From NCBI RefSeq assembly GCF_900113035.1, contig NZ_FONX01000018.1, forward strand, positions 24,811 to 88,810: a DNA stretch of 64,000 nucleotides, read 5' to 3'. The translations under genes and the position numbers were made by a program. Each line of letters begins with the position of its first letter. Position 1 is the first letter of the stretch. This DNA is from Paracidovorax wautersii. Its GTDB lineage: Bacteria > Pseudomonadota > Gammaproteobacteria > Burkholderiales > Burkholderiaceae_C. Below the pieces are notes generated by a model, which did not search any database, had not been told where the DNA came from, and saw only the letters and a list, made by a program, of their open reading frames with translations. Shown here one piece after another: positions 1-12,549 of the stretch.

Positions 1-12
1 GCGTGCCGTCAT
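1..12 (-). CDS. truB: Possible start of truB (tRNA pseudouridine synthase B), cut by the window edge
   Basis: An ATG on the minus strand at positions 12-10 overlaps the TGA stop of rbfA (11-9) in an ATGA arrangement. It would begin a protein reading M-T-A-R before the window ends. In many beta- and gammaproteobacteria truB directly follows rbfA, so a translationally coupled truB is the natural expectation. Only four codons are visible, so the identity rests on gene order alone. Confidence 0.35.
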
Positions 13-389
13 GCTGCTTCGTCGTCCTTGGAGCGGGAGGCCACGGCGCGCGCGATCAGCGCATTCATGTCGGACGCGCGCTCGGTCGTGCGGTCATAGA
101 CGAAATGCAGCGTCGGCACGGTGTGGATGTGCAGGCGCTTGAACAGGCCGTTGCGCAGGAAACCTGCGGCCTGGTTCAGCGCTTCCTGCGTCGCCTGCGG
201 ATCGCCCAGCAGCACGCTGAAGAAGACCTTCGCGTGGGCGTAGTCGGGCGTCACTTCCACGCCCTGCAGCGTGACCATGCCCACGCGCGGGTCCTTGAGT
301 TCGCGCGCGATGAGCTCGGTCAGATCGCGCTGGATCTGATCCGCGACCTTGAAGCCGCGGTTGGGCGTGGAGGATTTCTTGGCAGCCAT
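9..389 (-). CDS. rbfA: Ribosome-binding factor A
   Basis: This 126-residue protein binds the 30S subunit near helix 1 of 16S rRNA and helps late 30S maturation. It has the compact KH-like RbfA fold: an N-terminal basic stretch, then [14 protein letters not shown] helix (here [10 protein letters not shown]), a [17 protein letters not shown] strand-turn region, and the [10 protein letters not shown] segment near residue 100. Length is normal for the family. It starts 3 bp after the infB stop on the same strand, so it is the fourth gene of the rimP-nusA-infB-rbfA operon. Its stop overlaps a possible truB start. Confidence 0.95.
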   Translation of the reverse strand: MAAKKSSTPNRGFKVADQIQRDLTELIARELKDPRVGMVTLQGVEVTPDYAHAKVFFSVLLGDPQATQEALNQAAGFLRNGLFKRLHIHTVPTLHFVYDRTTERASDMNALIARAVASRSKDDEAA

Positions 390-392
390 GGC

Positions 393-3233
<2,841 letters not shown>

Positions 3234-3256
3234 ATTGGATTGGTACCTCCCTACCC

Positions 3257-4744
3257 TTACTCTTGCTGCCCTGCGAACCAGTGTTCGCGCGCCTTCATGA
3301 TCAAGGCCTTGGCATCTTCCGGCGACTGTCCGGTCAGTTCGGTCAATTCATCGATGGCCAGATCGGCCAGGTCGTCGCGGCTGTTGACGCCACCCTCCGC
3401 CAGCTTGGCGATGAGTTCGGGCGTGAGGCCTTCCAGGTCGCGCAGGTTCTGCGAGACGCCTTCCACGCTTTCCTCGCGGGCGATTTCCATCGTCAGCAGG
3501 GCGTCCTTGGCACGCGAACGCAGTTCGGTGACCGTGTCTTCGTCGAAGCTCTCGATTTCCAGCATTTCCTGCAGCGGCACATAGGCCACCTCTTCCAGGC
3601 TGGCAAAACCTTCGGCGATCAGGATGTCGGCGATTTCCTCGTCCACATCCAGCTTTTCCATGAACAGGCGGCGGGCCGTGTCGGTTTCGTTGGCCTGCTT
3701 CTGGGCAGACTCGGCCGCGTCCATGATGTTGATCTTCCAGCCCGTGAGGTCGGAAGCGAGGCGCACGTTCTGGCCGCCGCGGCCGATGGCGATGGCGAGG
3801 TTTTCCTCATCCACCACCACGTCCATGGCGTGCTTTTCCTCGTCCACCACGATGGACGAGACGTTGGCCGGAGCCAGCGCGCCGATGACGAACTGCGCCG
3901 GGTCTTCGGACCACAGCACGATGTCCACGCGCTCGCCTGCGAGCTCGTTGGTCACGGCGTTCACGCGGGTGCCGCGCACGCCGACGCAGGTGCCGATCGG
4001 GTCCACGCGCTTGTCGTGCGAGAGCACGGCGATCTTGGCGCGGCTGCCGGCGTCACGCGCGCAGCTCTTGATCTCGAGCAGGCCCTGCTCGATCTCGGGC
4101 ACTTCGTTGCGGAAGAGCTCGATCATGAATTCCGGCGCGGAGCGCGACAGGATGATCGGAGCGCCGCGCAGCGTCAGGTCCACTTCCATGATCATGGCCC
4201 GCACGCGGTCGCCGCTGCGCAGGTTTTCCTTCGGGATCATTTCGGAGCGGCGCAGGCGACCTTCCACGCGGCCGGACTCGACGATGATGTCGCCCTTGTC
4301 CATGCGCTTGACGGTGCCGGTGAAGATCTTCTCGCCGCGCGACATGAAGTCGTTGAGCAGCATCTCGCGCTCGGCGTCGCGGATCTTCTGCAGGATGACC
4401 TGCTTGGCGGCCATCGCGCCGATACGGCCGATGGGCACGGATTCGACGCCTTCTTCGATGTGCTCGCCGACTTCGATGTCGGGGATGCGGTCACGCGCAT
4501 CCATGAGCAGCTCTTCGGCGTCCGGATTCTGCAGGCCGGCATCGTCGGGCACCACCAGCCAGCGACGGAAAGTCTCGTAGTTGCCACTGTCGCGATCGAT
4601 CGACACGCGAATGTCCACCTCGCCCGGATACAGCTTCTTGGTGGCCTGGGCCAGGGCCAATTCCACGGCGCCGAACACCACGTCGCGCTCCACGTTCTTT
4701 TCGCGCGAAATGGCTTCGACCAACATCAACAATTCGCGATTCAT
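3257..4744 (-). CDS. nusA: Transcription termination/antitermination factor NusA
   Basis: NusA binds RNA polymerase, modulates pausing and intrinsic termination, and works in antitermination complexes. At 495 residues it matches the long proteobacterial form. The N-terminal polymerase-binding domain (1 to about 130) begins [18 protein letters not shown]. The S1 domain follows (about 135-200), then two KH domains; a GxRGxRV-type KH segment is seen as [11 protein letters not shown] and the second KH as [14 protein letters not shown]. Two acidic C-terminal repeats close the protein, with LEGLTPE and [12 protein letters not shown]. The ATG is preceded by AGGAG. Second gene of the operon, 75 bp after rimP. 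Confidence 0.97.
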   Translation of the reverse strand: MNRELLMLVEAISREKNVERDVVFGAVELALAQATKKLYPGEVDIRVSIDRDSGNYETFRRWLVVPDDAGLQNPDAEELLMDARDRIPDIEVGEHIEEGVESVPIGRIGAMAAKQVILQKIRDAEREMLLNDFMSRGEKIFTGTVKRMDKGDIIVESGRVEGRLRRSEMIPKENLRSGDRVRAMIMEVDLTLRGAPIILSRSAPEFMIELFRNEVPEIEQGLLEIKSCARDAGSRAKIAVLSHDKRVDPIGTCVGVRGTRVNAVTNELAGERVDIVLWSEDPAQFVIGALAPANVSSIVVDEEKHAMDVVVDEENLAIAIGRGGQNVRLASDLTGWKINIMDAAESAQKQANETDTARRLFMEKLDVDEEIADILIAEGFASLEEVAYVPLQEMLEIESFDEDTVTELRSRAKDALLTMEIAREESVEGVSQNLRDLEGLTPELIAKLAEGGVNSRDDLADLAIDELTELTGQSPEDAKALIMKAREHWFAGQQE

Positions 4745-4819
4745 GCGAGGACTCTCCTATTTCAATCACCGAGGGCCGCTGCGCCGGCAGCAACCCCATA
4801 CTGTTCTGGCGCCAGGGCT

Positions 4820-5431
4820 TCAGGCCTGGCCCGACTTGGACCCGCCGCGCCCCTTGAAATCCACCAGCGGTGCCAGGCGTGCGTCCTTGAGCTCGTCAAG
4901 GGTGAACCCCAGAGCCTGCAGCGGGGCGGGCACGCGCTTCTTGCTCACTTTCTGGCCGGGCTTCACTGCGGGCTCGTCGCTCCACACGATCTGCCAGCCT
5001 CCGGACTCGGCACGCTCGAGCGTGCCGCGGAATTTCTTGCGATTGACGTTCACCTGGCCTTCGGCCGCGGCACCCAGCGGGGCCTTGAGCGTGAGGTCGA
5101 TCACCGAGCCGGCGAAGCGCACGAAATCCTGTTCGTGGCGCAAGGGCCGGTCGATGCCGGGAGAGGACACCTCGAGCCGCTTGTAGTCCACGCCATCGAC
5201 TTCCAGGGCGAACTGCAGCTGGCGCGTGACCTTTTCGCAATCCTCGACGGTGACGAACTGATCGGGCAGCGCGGGCACTGCGGCCTCGGCATCGCCGTCG
5301 GCGGCAATGACGGGGGCACTCCAGGGGAGATCGATGGTGATGCGCAGCAAGCCTCCAGCGGAGCGCTCGATCTCCACCAGGTCATAGCCCAGCCCGGCCA
5401 CAGTTTGTTCAACGATCTCTTGCAATGCCAC
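4820..5431 (-). CDS. rimP: Ribosome maturation factor RimP
   Basis: RimP assists maturation of the 30S subunit. The 203-residue product begins ALQEIVEQTVAGLGYDLVEIE after a GTG start. It shows the conserved DYKRLEVSSPGIDRPL region near residues 95-110 and a KV(N)VNRKKFRGTL strand in the C-terminal SH3-like domain. It is longer than the roughly 150-residue Escherichia coli protein because of an insert rich in Ala/Asp/Glu around residues 40-60 and a Lys/Gly-rich tail. First gene of the operon with nusA, infB and rbfA. The only start with good alignment is GTG and its ribosome-binding site is weak. Confidence 0.93.
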   Translation of the reverse strand: MALQEIVEQTVAGLGYDLVEIERSAGGLLRITIDLPWSAPVIAADGDAEAAVPALPDQFVTVEDCEKVTRQLQFALEVDGVDYKRLEVSSPGIDRPLRHEQDFVRFAGSVIDLTLKAPLGAAAEGQVNVNRKKFRGTLERAESGGWQIVWSDEPAVKPGQKVSKKRVPAPLQALGFTLDELKDARLAPLVDFKGRGGSKSGQA

Positions 5432-5520
5432 GTGTGCTTCAGTTCAGTTTCCAGAAATGCGAAAAACCCGACAACCGCCCGAATTATTTCCGGCAGCTTC
5501 GAGCTCGAAAACAAACGCCC

Positions 5521-5550
5521 AAAAAAAACGGGCGGTGAGTACCCGCCCGT
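5521..5550 (-). terminator. Intrinsic terminator after the rnr/SDR/thioredoxin-like genes
   Basis: A stem CGGGCGG (5529-5535) pairs with CCGCCCG (5543-5549) around a 7-nt loop. On the minus strand it is followed directly by eight T residues (complement of 5521-5528). It lies between the end of the thioredoxin-like gene and the start of rimP, so it separates the two minus-strand operons. It could also act as a leader attenuator if the rimP promoter lies upstream of it. Confidence 0.8.
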
Positions 5551-5618
5551 CTGGTCGTGAGGCTCTTATTGTAGCGCGTAACGCCTTGATCTGCCAAGGC
5601 AGAGGCACACAACTTGCA

Positions 5619-6005
5619 TCATGCCGCCCGCTGCGAATGCGCTGCGCTGATGCGTGCCAACAACGCTTGCGCCTCGGCCGGAGCAGGCGCTCCGCCCTCG
5701 GCCGACAGGCTTTCGAGCAGGCGCCGGAGCACCCCCGCCTGCGGCAGCAGCGGGCCGAAGAAACGGGCCGAGCCCCCCTGCCCCACCAGCAGCGTGGGGA
5801 ACGTGTCCACATCCACATCGCCCGCCAGATCCTCCTCGTCCTCCACATCCACCCAGACGAAGCGCGCGCCCGGGCGGGACGCCGCGATTTCGTCGAAGGC
5901 GGCCCGGTAGTCGCGGCAGACGCCGCACCAGGCGGCGCACAGGCACACGACCCAGGTGGCGGAATCGTCGAGGGCGGCGCTCGGCGCCGGGGAGGATGAA
6001 GTCAT
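5619..6005 (-). CDS. Thioredoxin-like protein
   Basis: This is a small protein of about 128 residues with a thioredoxin active-site motif in CAAWCGVCRDY (residues about 21-31), where Trp-Cys-Gly-Val-Cys is the redox centre. A VDVEDEED stretch follows, then the cis-proline segment TFPTLLV typical of the fold. No signal peptide is visible, so it probably acts in the cytoplasm. It is the last gene of the minus-strand group after rnr and the short-chain dehydrogenase, 119 bp from the latter. Start is uncertain: the ATG at 6005 was chosen, but a GTG at 6029 would add eight residues, and neither has a clear Shine-Dalgarno sequence. Substrate unknown. Confidence 0.8.
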   Translation of the reverse strand: MTSSSPAPSAALDDSATWVVCLCAAWCGVCRDYRAAFDEIAASRPGARFVWVDVEDEEDLAGDVDVDTFPTLLVGQGGSARFFGPLLPQAGVLRRLLESLSAEGGAPAPAEAQALLARISAAHSQRAA

Positions 6006-6124
6006 GGAAGCGGAAGTCTGGTCAGTCACGGTGCATCGGCCCGCCGCAGGGGCGGACCAGGCCGATGGTAGCGACTGCCGGAACAGGGCACGGCGGATAG
6101 CCCGCAAGACCGCACCCGAAGCCC

Positions 6125-6907
6125 TCAGCCACGGCCGGCGAAAGGCATCTTGGTCGCCATGACGGTATGGAACATCACATTGGCCTCCAGCGGCAGGTTG
6201 GCCATGTAGAGCACCGACTGGCCCACGATCTCCACATCCATCAAGGGCTCCGCCGCCACCACCCCGTGCGCCTGCATCACGCCCTGCGTCATGCGCTGGG
6301 CCAGTTCGGTGCCCGCATTGCCCACATCGATCTGGCCCACGGCGATGTCGTATTTGCGCCCGTCCAGCGAGGCGGTCTTCGTCAACCCGACGACGGCATG
6401 CTTGGTCGCGGTGTAGGCGATGGAGTTGGGCCGGGGCGTGTGCGCCGAGATCGAGCCGTTGTTGATGATGCGCCCGCCCCGCGGCGTCTGCGCCTTCATC
6501 ACGCGGAAGGCATTCTGGATGCCATAGAACATGCCGTTCAGGTTGACGTCCACCACCTGCTTCCACTGCTCGATGGACAAGTCTTCGAGCGGCACGGCCG
6601 GCGCGCCGACGCCCGCGTTGTTGAACAGCAGATCCACCCGGCCGAAGACCTCGACCGCACGGTCGAACAGGGCCCGCACCGATTGCGGGTCGGACACATC
6701 GGCCGGCACGGGCAGCGCACGCGCGCCGGCACCCGATTCCTCCGCCACCTGCTGCAGCAGCGCGGCACGCCGCCCGCTCAGCACCACCGACCAGCCATCG
6801 CGCAACAGCGCCAGCGACGCCGCCCGGCCGATGCCCGAGCCTGCGCCCGTGACGATGGCCACCCTCAATCCTGCTGCCTTCACTTTGTCCACTTCTCTTT
6901 CCGACAT
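6125..6907 (-). CDS. Short-chain dehydrogenase/reductase (SDR family)
   Basis: This 260-residue NAD(P)-dependent oxidoreductase has a classical SDR layout: the TGAGSGIG nucleotide-binding motif at about 20-27, the NNAG motif near 95, a catalytic Ser in the NGSISAH region, and YTATK as the YxxxK motif. GRR after the second strand suggests NADP(H) preference. The substrate cannot be read from sequence. It begins 21 bp after the rnr stop, so the two are probably co-transcribed although no functional link is known. Family length is normal and no motif is missing. Confidence 0.9.
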   Translation of the reverse strand: MSEREVDKVKAAGLRVAIVTGAGSGIGRAASLALLRDGWSVVLSGRRAALLQQVAEESGAGARALPVPADVSDPQSVRALFDRAVEVFGRVDLLFNNAGVGAPAVPLEDLSIEQWKQVVDVNLNGMFYGIQNAFRVMKAQTPRGGRIINNGSISAHTPRPNSIAYTATKHAVVGLTKTASLDGRKYDIAVGQIDVGNAGTELAQRMTQGVMQAHGVVAAEPLMDVEIVGQSVLYMANLPLEANVMFHTVMATKMPFAGRG

Positions 6908-6928
6908 GGAATACCCCGCCTCATCGCA

Positions 6929-9259
6929 TCAGCGGCGCGTGCGGCGCGACTTGGAGGCGCTCTTGCCCGGCGATTTCTTGCCGGCCGCCTTGCCCGCGCC
7001 TCCGGCGGAGCCTTTGCCCGCCGAACGCTCCGGGGAGGACTCGGCACGCGACTTGGCTCCGCGCCGGCTTCGGGCCGGCGGCGGCGAAGCATCCAGCCCC
7101 GCCCCATCGTCCTGCGGCACCCGCAGCGCCGCACCGCCACCAGCGCCCCGCTCACGGGCAGGGCGTGGCGCCGCCAGCGCCTCACCCTCGCGCACCAGGC
7201 GGAAGTCGATCTTGCGGCCGTCCAGATCGACGCGACTCACCTGCACACGCACCCGCGTGCCGATCGCATAGCGGATGCCCGTGCGCTCGCCGCGCAGCTC
7301 CTGCCGGGCTTCGTCGAACTTGAAGTATTCGCCGCCCAGTTCGGTGATGTGGACCAAGCCCTCCACGTACATCGCGTCGAGCGTGACGAAGATGCCGAAG
7401 CTGGTGGCCGAGCTGACCACGCCGCTGTATTCCTCGCCCAGATGCTCGCGCATGTACTTGCACTTGAGCCAAGCCTCGACGTCGCGGCTGGCTTCGTCCG
7501 CGCGGCGCTCGTTGGCGCTGCAATGCAGGCCGGCGGCCTCCCAGGCCTGCGTCTCGCGCGACGGGGCGACCACTTCCTTGCGGGGCTTGTTCGTCGGCGC
7601 CGCGACGCGGGCCGCCAGGCGCTTGGCCAACTTGGCGTGGGCTTCGCCCGGCGTGGGCAACGCGGGCAGCTTGTACTTGGTGCCGCCCAGGATGGCCTTG
7701 ATGACGCGGTGCACCAGCAGGTCGGGATAGCGCCGGATCGGGCTGGTGAAGTGCGTGTAGGCCTCGAACGCCAAGCCGAAGTGGCCGCTGTTGATGGGCG
7801 TGTAGATCGCCTGCTGCATCGAACGCAGCAGCATGGTGTGGATCTGCTGGGCGTCGGGCCGGTCCTTGGTCGCCTCGGCGATGGCCTGGAACTCGGAGGG
7901 CTTGGGATCGTCGCCGATCGTCATGCCGACGCCCATGGCCTTCAGGTAGCCGCGCAGGATCTCCTGCTTTTCCGGCGTCGGGCCTTCGTGCACCCGGAAG
8001 AGCCCGGGCTGGCCGCCCTGCGCGATGAAGTCCGCGCTGCAGACGTTGGCAGCCAGCATGGCCTCTTCGATGAGCCGGTGCGCGTCGTTGCGCGTGCGCG
8101 GCACGATCTTCTCGATGCGGCCGTTCTCGTCGCAGACGATCTGCGTCTCGGTGGTCTCGAAGTCCACCGCGCCGCGCTGCTTGCGCGCTTCCAGCAGCGC
8201 ACGATAGACATCGTGCAGGTTAAGCAGATCGGCCACGCGCGCCTTGCGCCTGGTGGCCTCCGGTCCGCGCGTGTTCGCCAGGATGGCCGCCACCTCGGTG
8301 TAGGTGAAGCGGGCGTGGCTGAACATCACCGCCGGGTAGAACTGGTAGGCATGGACTTCGCCCTTGGCCGTGACCAGCATGTCGCAGACCATGCACAGCC
8401 GCTCGACCTCGGGGTTGAGCGAGCACAGGCCGTTGGAGAGCTTCTCCGGCAGCATGGGGATCACCCGGCGCGGGAAATAGACGCTGGTGGCGCGGTCGTA
8501 GGCGTCGATGTCGATCGCGCTGCCGGTTTCCACGTAATGGCTCACGTCGGCGATCGCCACCAGCAGGCGCCAGCCCTTGGCGCGGCCGACCTTGGCGGGC
8601 TCGCAGTACACGGCATCGTCGAAGTCGCGCGCGTCCTCGCCGTCGATGGTGACGAGAGGCACGTCGGTCAGGTCCACGCGGCGGCGTTTGTCCTGCGCGC
8701 GCACTTTCTCGGGCAGCGCCTTGGCCTGCGCGAGGCAGTCTTCGGAGAATTCATGCGGCACGCCGTATTTGCGCACCGCGATCTCGATCTCCATGCCGGG
8801 GTCGTCCACCTCGCCCAGCACTTCCGTGATGCGGCCCACGGGCTGGCCGAAGAGCGCCGGCGGCTCGGTCAGCTCGACCACCACCACCTGCCCGGGCTTG
8901 GCCACGCCAGTGGCGCCCTTGGGAATCAGCACATCCTGGCCGTAGCGCTTGTCTTCGGGAGCGACAAGCCAGACACCGCTTTCCTGCAGCAGGCGGCCGA
9001 TGATGGGCTGCGCGGGGCGTTCGACGATCTCGACGACCCGGCCTTCGGGGCGTCCGCGCCGGTCCTGGCGCACGATACGGACCTTCACGCGGTCCTTGTG
9101 GAGCACCGCCCTCATCTCGTTGGGAGGCAGATAGATGTCGCCTTCACCGTCGTCACGCAACACGAAACCGTGACCGTCTCGGTGCCCCTGCACGCTACCT
9201 TCGATTTCGTCAGCGCCTTGCGCGACGGACGTGCCGGAGTTCATTTTTTTGATATACAA
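6929..9259 (-). CDS. rnr: Ribonuclease R (3'-5' exoribonuclease)
   Basis: RNase R degrades structured RNA from the 3' end and takes part in rRNA and tmRNA quality control. The protein of about 776 residues has N-terminal cold-shock domains, the RNB catalytic domain with ARDFDDAV (about 210-217, metal-binding aspartates), a C-terminal S1 domain, and a Lys/Arg/Ser/Gly-rich tail. The start is unusual. A TTG at 9259 has AGGAAAG about 7 bp upstream, while the first ATG at 9244, five codons later, has no Shine-Dalgarno sequence. The TTG form is given. The start lies only 18 bp from the mature 5' end of a divergent tRNA-Leu, so any upstream promoter must overlap the antisense strand of that tRNA gene. 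Confidence 0.94.
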   Translation of the reverse strand: MYIKKMNSGTSVAQGADEIEGSVQGHRDGHGFVLRDDGEGDIYLPPNEMRAVLHKDRVKVRIVRQDRRGRPEGRVVEIVERPAQPIIGRLLQESGVWLVAPEDKRYGQDVLIPKGATGVAKPGQVVVVELTEPPALFGQPVGRITEVLGEVDDPGMEIEIAVRKYGVPHEFSEDCLAQAKALPEKVRAQDKRRRVDLTDVPLVTIDGEDARDFDDAVYCEPAKVGRAKGWRLLVAIADVSHYVETGSAIDIDAYDRATSVYFPRRVIPMLPEKLSNGLCSLNPEVERLCMVCDMLVTAKGEVHAYQFYPAVMFSHARFTYTEVAAILANTRGPEATRRKARVADLLNLHDVYRALLEARKQRGAVDFETTETQIVCDENGRIEKIVPRTRNDAHRLIEEAMLAANVCSADFIAQGGQPGLFRVHEGPTPEKQEILRGYLKAMGVGMTIGDDPKPSEFQAIAEATKDRPDAQQIHTMLLRSMQQAIYTPINSGHFGLAFEAYTHFTSPIRRYPDLLVHRVIKAILGGTKYKLPALPTPGEAHAKLAKRLAARVAAPTNKPRKEVVAPSRETQAWEAAGLHCSANERRADEASRDVEAWLKCKYMREHLGEEYSGVVSSATSFGIFVTLDAMYVEGLVHITELGGEYFKFDEARQELRGERTGIRYAIGTRVRVQVSRVDLDGRKIDFRLVREGEALAAPRPARERGAGGGAALRVPQDDGAGLDASPPPARSRRGAKSRAESSPERSAGKGSAGGAGKAAGKKSPGKSASKSRRTRR

Positions 9260-9277
9260 TCTAAGTCTTTCCTGAAA

Positions 9278-9362
<85 letters not shown>

Positions 9363-9397
9363 AGTTTAACGACAACCCGTCAGGGTTTTCGAAATTA

Positions 9398-9429
9398 AAA
9401 AAGCCGCTTCTCACCAAGCGGCTTTTTTT
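9398..9429 (+). terminator. Intrinsic terminator of the first tRNA-Leu
   Basis: AAGCCGCTT (9401-9409) pairs with AAGCGGCTT (9416-9424) around a 6-nt loop, followed by a run of T to 9429. A run of A precedes the stem, so the structure could work weakly on both strands. Confidence 0.85.
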
Positions 9430-9544
9430 ATGAGAGATCACCGCATGGGATGGCCTGCAAAGGCCGGTTCATGCCACTGCCGAGGAGTTGCAACTTCGGA
9501 TCGAAATTTTTCCAAGTTTCGTTCGGGACGCAAAAAATTCGGCA

Positions 9545-9550
9545 TATAAT
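9545..9550 (+). promoter_or_regulatory. -10 box of the second tRNA-Leu gene
   Basis: A perfect TATAAT sits 18 bp before the mature 5' end of the second tRNA-Leu. The -35 region is poor (TTCGGG at a 17-bp spacing). The first copy has only TACAAT at the matching position, so the two copies probably differ in promoter strength. Confidence 0.5.
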
Positions 9551-9567
9551 TTGATCTTTCCTGAAAT

Positions 9568-9652
<85 letters not shown>

Positions 9653-9660
9653 AAACATGA

Positions 9661-9692
9661 AAAGCCGCTGTGGTAACACAGCGGCTTTTTTT
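9661..9692 (+). terminator. Intrinsic terminator of the second tRNA-Leu
   Basis: AAAGCCGCTGTG (9661-9672) pairs perfectly with CACAGCGGCTTT (9677-9688) across a GTAA loop, and T residues run to 9692. It begins 8 bp after the CCA end. Confidence 0.88.
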
Positions 9693-9765
9693 ATGGCCGA
9701 TCGCAAAGCATGTGGCGCAGCCAACGCCCCCCCCGAATGCCGGCATGGCCAGCCGGCGACCCCAT

Positions 9766-9808
9766 GAAAAAAGGCGCGCAAGGGATGCCTCCCCTGCGCG
9801 CCTTTTTT
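9766..9808 (-). terminator. Bidirectional intrinsic terminator after the DUF349 gene
   Basis: GGCGCGCA (9773-9780) pairs with TGCGCGCC (9795-9802), flanked by A residues on the left and T residues on the right. It can therefore end transcription from either side. Its position 60 bp past the minus-strand stop at 9868 makes it the terminator of that gene. Confidence 0.8.
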
Positions 9809-9867
9809 CTGGCGTGCCGTGCAAGCCGGCCAGAACCGGCTTCCAACACCTTATCGACTGACTCGCC

Positions 9868-12549
9868 TTACTTGCGCAGCAGCGCCTTCAGGGCGTTCTG
9901 CAGGCGGCGTGCCTTGGCATCGTCGCTCGGGCTCGCCAGCACGCGCGCGGCGTCCTGGCCCCAGGTCTGCACCGGGGACGGATCGTTGCGGCGCGTGAGC
10001 AGCTGCAGCTGCAGCGCACGGCGTTCGGCGATCTGCTCGGCCGGCGTGGGCACTTCGGCCGCGATCTCCAGGCGCAGCAGCGACTGGGCCGCATCGCCAT
10101 CGGCCGGAGCCGACAGGGCCTGCGCCCAGGCCGTGCGGGTCGATGCGTTCACCTGGCCGCCCAGTTCCTGCACGCTCGGCAGCAGGGCCGGGTCGCGCTG
10201 GCTCCAGGCCGACAGCATCTGCGTCAGGGCTTCGCCGTGGGCCTGGGCCGCCAGCTTGCGCAGGGCGCTCTGGGCATGCTCCATGGCTTCGCGCTGCGCG
10301 CGGAAGGCGGCATCGCCCAGGCGCGGTCCACGGGCCTCCGGTGCGCCGACACGGTCGTTGCGGTCGCCGAAACGGCCGGGGCGGCCTGCAGCGTCGCGCG
10401 GGCCACGGGCACCGTCCTTGCCACGGCCATCGGGGCGGGCACCACGGCCGGCAGCCGCAGGGGCCACGTCCTTGCGCACGCCGGGGCGGTCGTCGCCGCG
10501 CACGGCCACCACCGGGCGAGGTGCCGGCTTGGGCGCCGGGGCGGCGGGCTCGGCGCCCTCCTCGCCCGCTACGCTTTCAGTAGCATCCTGCGCAGATTCT
10601 GCGGGCGCTGCGGCGGCTTTTTCCTGCTTGGCGGCTTCGGCATCGGCGGCATTGCCCAGGGCCTGGCTGCGCAGGGCGTTTTCCAGATCGGCCATGGCGC
10701 CGCGGATGCGCTGGGCATCGCCGCTGGCGTTGGCGGCTTCCAGGGCCTTGGAGGCATCCAGCACGGCGCGGTCGCGGGCGCTCATCTCACCAGCGGCGCG
10801 TTCGCGCTCGGCGGACTTGCGGTTGAAGGCCTCGTCGATGGGCTTGCGGAACGCATCCCAGAGCTTCTGTTCCTGCTTGCGGTCCAGCGGCACGGACTGC
10901 GCCTCGGCCTGCCAGCGCTGCTGCAGGGCCTTGACGGCATCCACGCGCAACATGGGCGCAGCGCCCAGGGCGTTGGCTTCCTCGATCATCGCGTGGCGGC
11001 GTGCGAGGCTGTCCTTCTTGGCGGTTTCCAGCGGCGCGGATGCGGCGGAGAAAGCCTGCTTCCACTGCGGCTGCAGCTCGGCGAACATCTTTTCGCCGAC
11101 ATGGCCGCCATCGCGCCAGCGGTCGCTGAACTGGTGCAGCGCACGGTTCACGGCCTTCAGGTCGGATGCGAGGGCGGGCAGCTGGTCCTGCGTCCAGGTC
11201 TTGAGCTCTTCGATCAGGGCCAGGCGCTGGGCCTTGTGCTCTGCGGCGTCGGAGCGCACCTTGTCCAGCCAGGCTTCCACGACCTTGTGCGCGGCGTTGC
11301 AGGCTTCGTCGAACTTCTTCCAGAGCGCATGGTTGGCCGGGCCGCCTTGGTCGGCCTGCTTCCACTGGTCGCGCAGCTGGCGCAGGGTTTCCTGCATCTT
11401 GCGGCCGCCCAGGGCCTGGCCATCGGGGCGCTTGAGCAGGGCTTCGGCGCGGGCCACCAGGTCCTCGCGGATCTGGTCGGCGCTCCAGCGCTGCCAGCCT
11501 TCGAGTTCGCCGGCCGCCACCAGGGCGCCGTGCACGCGCTGCTCCAGCGCGTTGTCGATGTGGCGGCCCTGCACCTTGAGCACGGCGCGCAGCGCGGCAG
11601 CGGCGCCGGCGCTGGCCTTGCCGTGGCCTTCGGCGGTTTCCTGCTCGAGCTTGCCCAGGGCTTCGGTCACGGCCTGCACGGCCTTGTCGCGCACCTGCGG
11701 ATCGACCTTGGGCTTGGCCACGGGGCGGGCTTCGGTCTTGGCCGCGACGGTGGCCGCCTCGGCGGGCAGGCCGCGCGCCACGCGCAGCTCATCGGCCCAG
11801 ACGGGCACGGGCGGCAGCGGGGCATTGGCGTCTTCGGCGGCAGCGGCGGCCTGGGCCACGGCGGGCTGGAAGGCGTCCCACACCAGCAGCAGCTGGGCGC
11901 GGGAAGCATCGAGCAAAGGAGGGAAGCGCGCTTCCACGCTGGCCCAGGCGGCATCGCCGGTCAGCGCTTCGGCCTGTTCCTGCCAGCGGCCAACGTCGGT
12001 GCGCAGCACTTCGAGCGCGGCCTGCGCATCGCGCCAGGGCTTGGTGGAGAGCACTTCGATGCGCTGGGCCAGCAGCACGGCGGCCTCGCGCTGCACCTGC
12101 ACGCGGTGCTGCAGGTCTTCGATGGTCTTGATGCGGTCGGCCAGCTGCACCTTCAGGGCCGAGAGCGGTTCGCGCGACAGCGGCGCGCCGGCCTTGGCGG
12201 CGTCGCGCTGCCAGGCCATGGCGTCGGCGATGTTGAGCTTGGAGGCCGACAGCAGCGCCTGGGCCTTTTCGGCCCATTCGGCGGCGATGGCTTCCTGGCC
12301 CTTGGCACGGCGGATCTCGTCGAGCCGCTCGCGCACGGCGCGGGCCGCACCCTTGTCGCGGGCGCTGAGTTCCTTGAACACCTCTTGCAGGGCCTCTTGC
12401 TCGGGCTGGGTCGCCAGCCAGTCGCGGATGCGCGAGGCGCGCTCGCCCGAGGTGGGGGCAGAGAATGCGCCACCCGTCAGCGCGTCGAGAGGATGCGGCT
12501 CGGAGGCCTTGGCCGGGGCCGGATTCACTTCAGGTGCGTCGGAGGACAT
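9868..12549 (-). CDS. DUF349 repeat protein
   Basis: This largely alpha-helical protein of about 893 residues has several copies of the DUF349 unit (pattern W..A..RDA...L..RFR-like). Three or four are visible, for example WKQADQGGPANHALWKKF, WRDGGHVGEKMFAELQPQW and WQAEAQSVPLDRKQEQKLW. An Arg/Gly/Asp-rich disordered stretch (about 690-760) precedes a helical C-terminal region. No signal peptide or membrane segment is visible. The function of DUF349 proteins is not established. The frame is open further upstream; the ATG at 12549 was chosen because the upstream extension is Pro-rich and unlike the rest, but an ATG at 12576 is possible. It ends near a strong terminator and seems to be a single-gene unit. 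Confidence 0.8.
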   Translation of the reverse strand: MSSDAPEVNPAPAKASEPHPLDALTGGAFSAPTSGERASRIRDWLATQPEQEALQEVFKELSARDKGAARAVRERLDEIRRAKGQEAIAAEWAEKAQALLSASKLNIADAMAWQRDAAKAGAPLSREPLSALKVQLADRIKTIEDLQHRVQVQREAAVLLAQRIEVLSTKPWRDAQAALEVLRTDVGRWQEQAEALTGDAAWASVEARFPPLLDASRAQLLLVWDAFQPAVAQAAAAAEDANAPLPPVPVWADELRVARGLPAEAATVAAKTEARPVAKPKVDPQVRDKAVQAVTEALGKLEQETAEGHGKASAGAAAALRAVLKVQGRHIDNALEQRVHGALVAAGELEGWQRWSADQIREDLVARAEALLKRPDGQALGGRKMQETLRQLRDQWKQADQGGPANHALWKKFDEACNAAHKVVEAWLDKVRSDAAEHKAQRLALIEELKTWTQDQLPALASDLKAVNRALHQFSDRWRDGGHVGEKMFAELQPQWKQAFSAASAPLETAKKDSLARRHAMIEEANALGAAPMLRVDAVKALQQRWQAEAQSVPLDRKQEQKLWDAFRKPIDEAFNRKSAERERAAGEMSARDRAVLDASKALEAANASGDAQRIRGAMADLENALRSQALGNAADAEAAKQEKAAAAPAESAQDATESVAGEEGAEPAAPAPKPAPRPVVAVRGDDRPGVRKDVAPAAAGRGARPDGRGKDGARGPRDAAGRPGRFGDRNDRVGAPEARGPRLGDAAFRAQREAMEHAQSALRKLAAQAHGEALTQMLSAWSQRDPALLPSVQELGGQVNASTRTAWAQALSAPADGDAAQSLLRLEIAAEVPTPAEQIAERRALQLQLLTRRNDPSPVQTWGQDAARVLASPSDDAKARRLQNALKALLRK

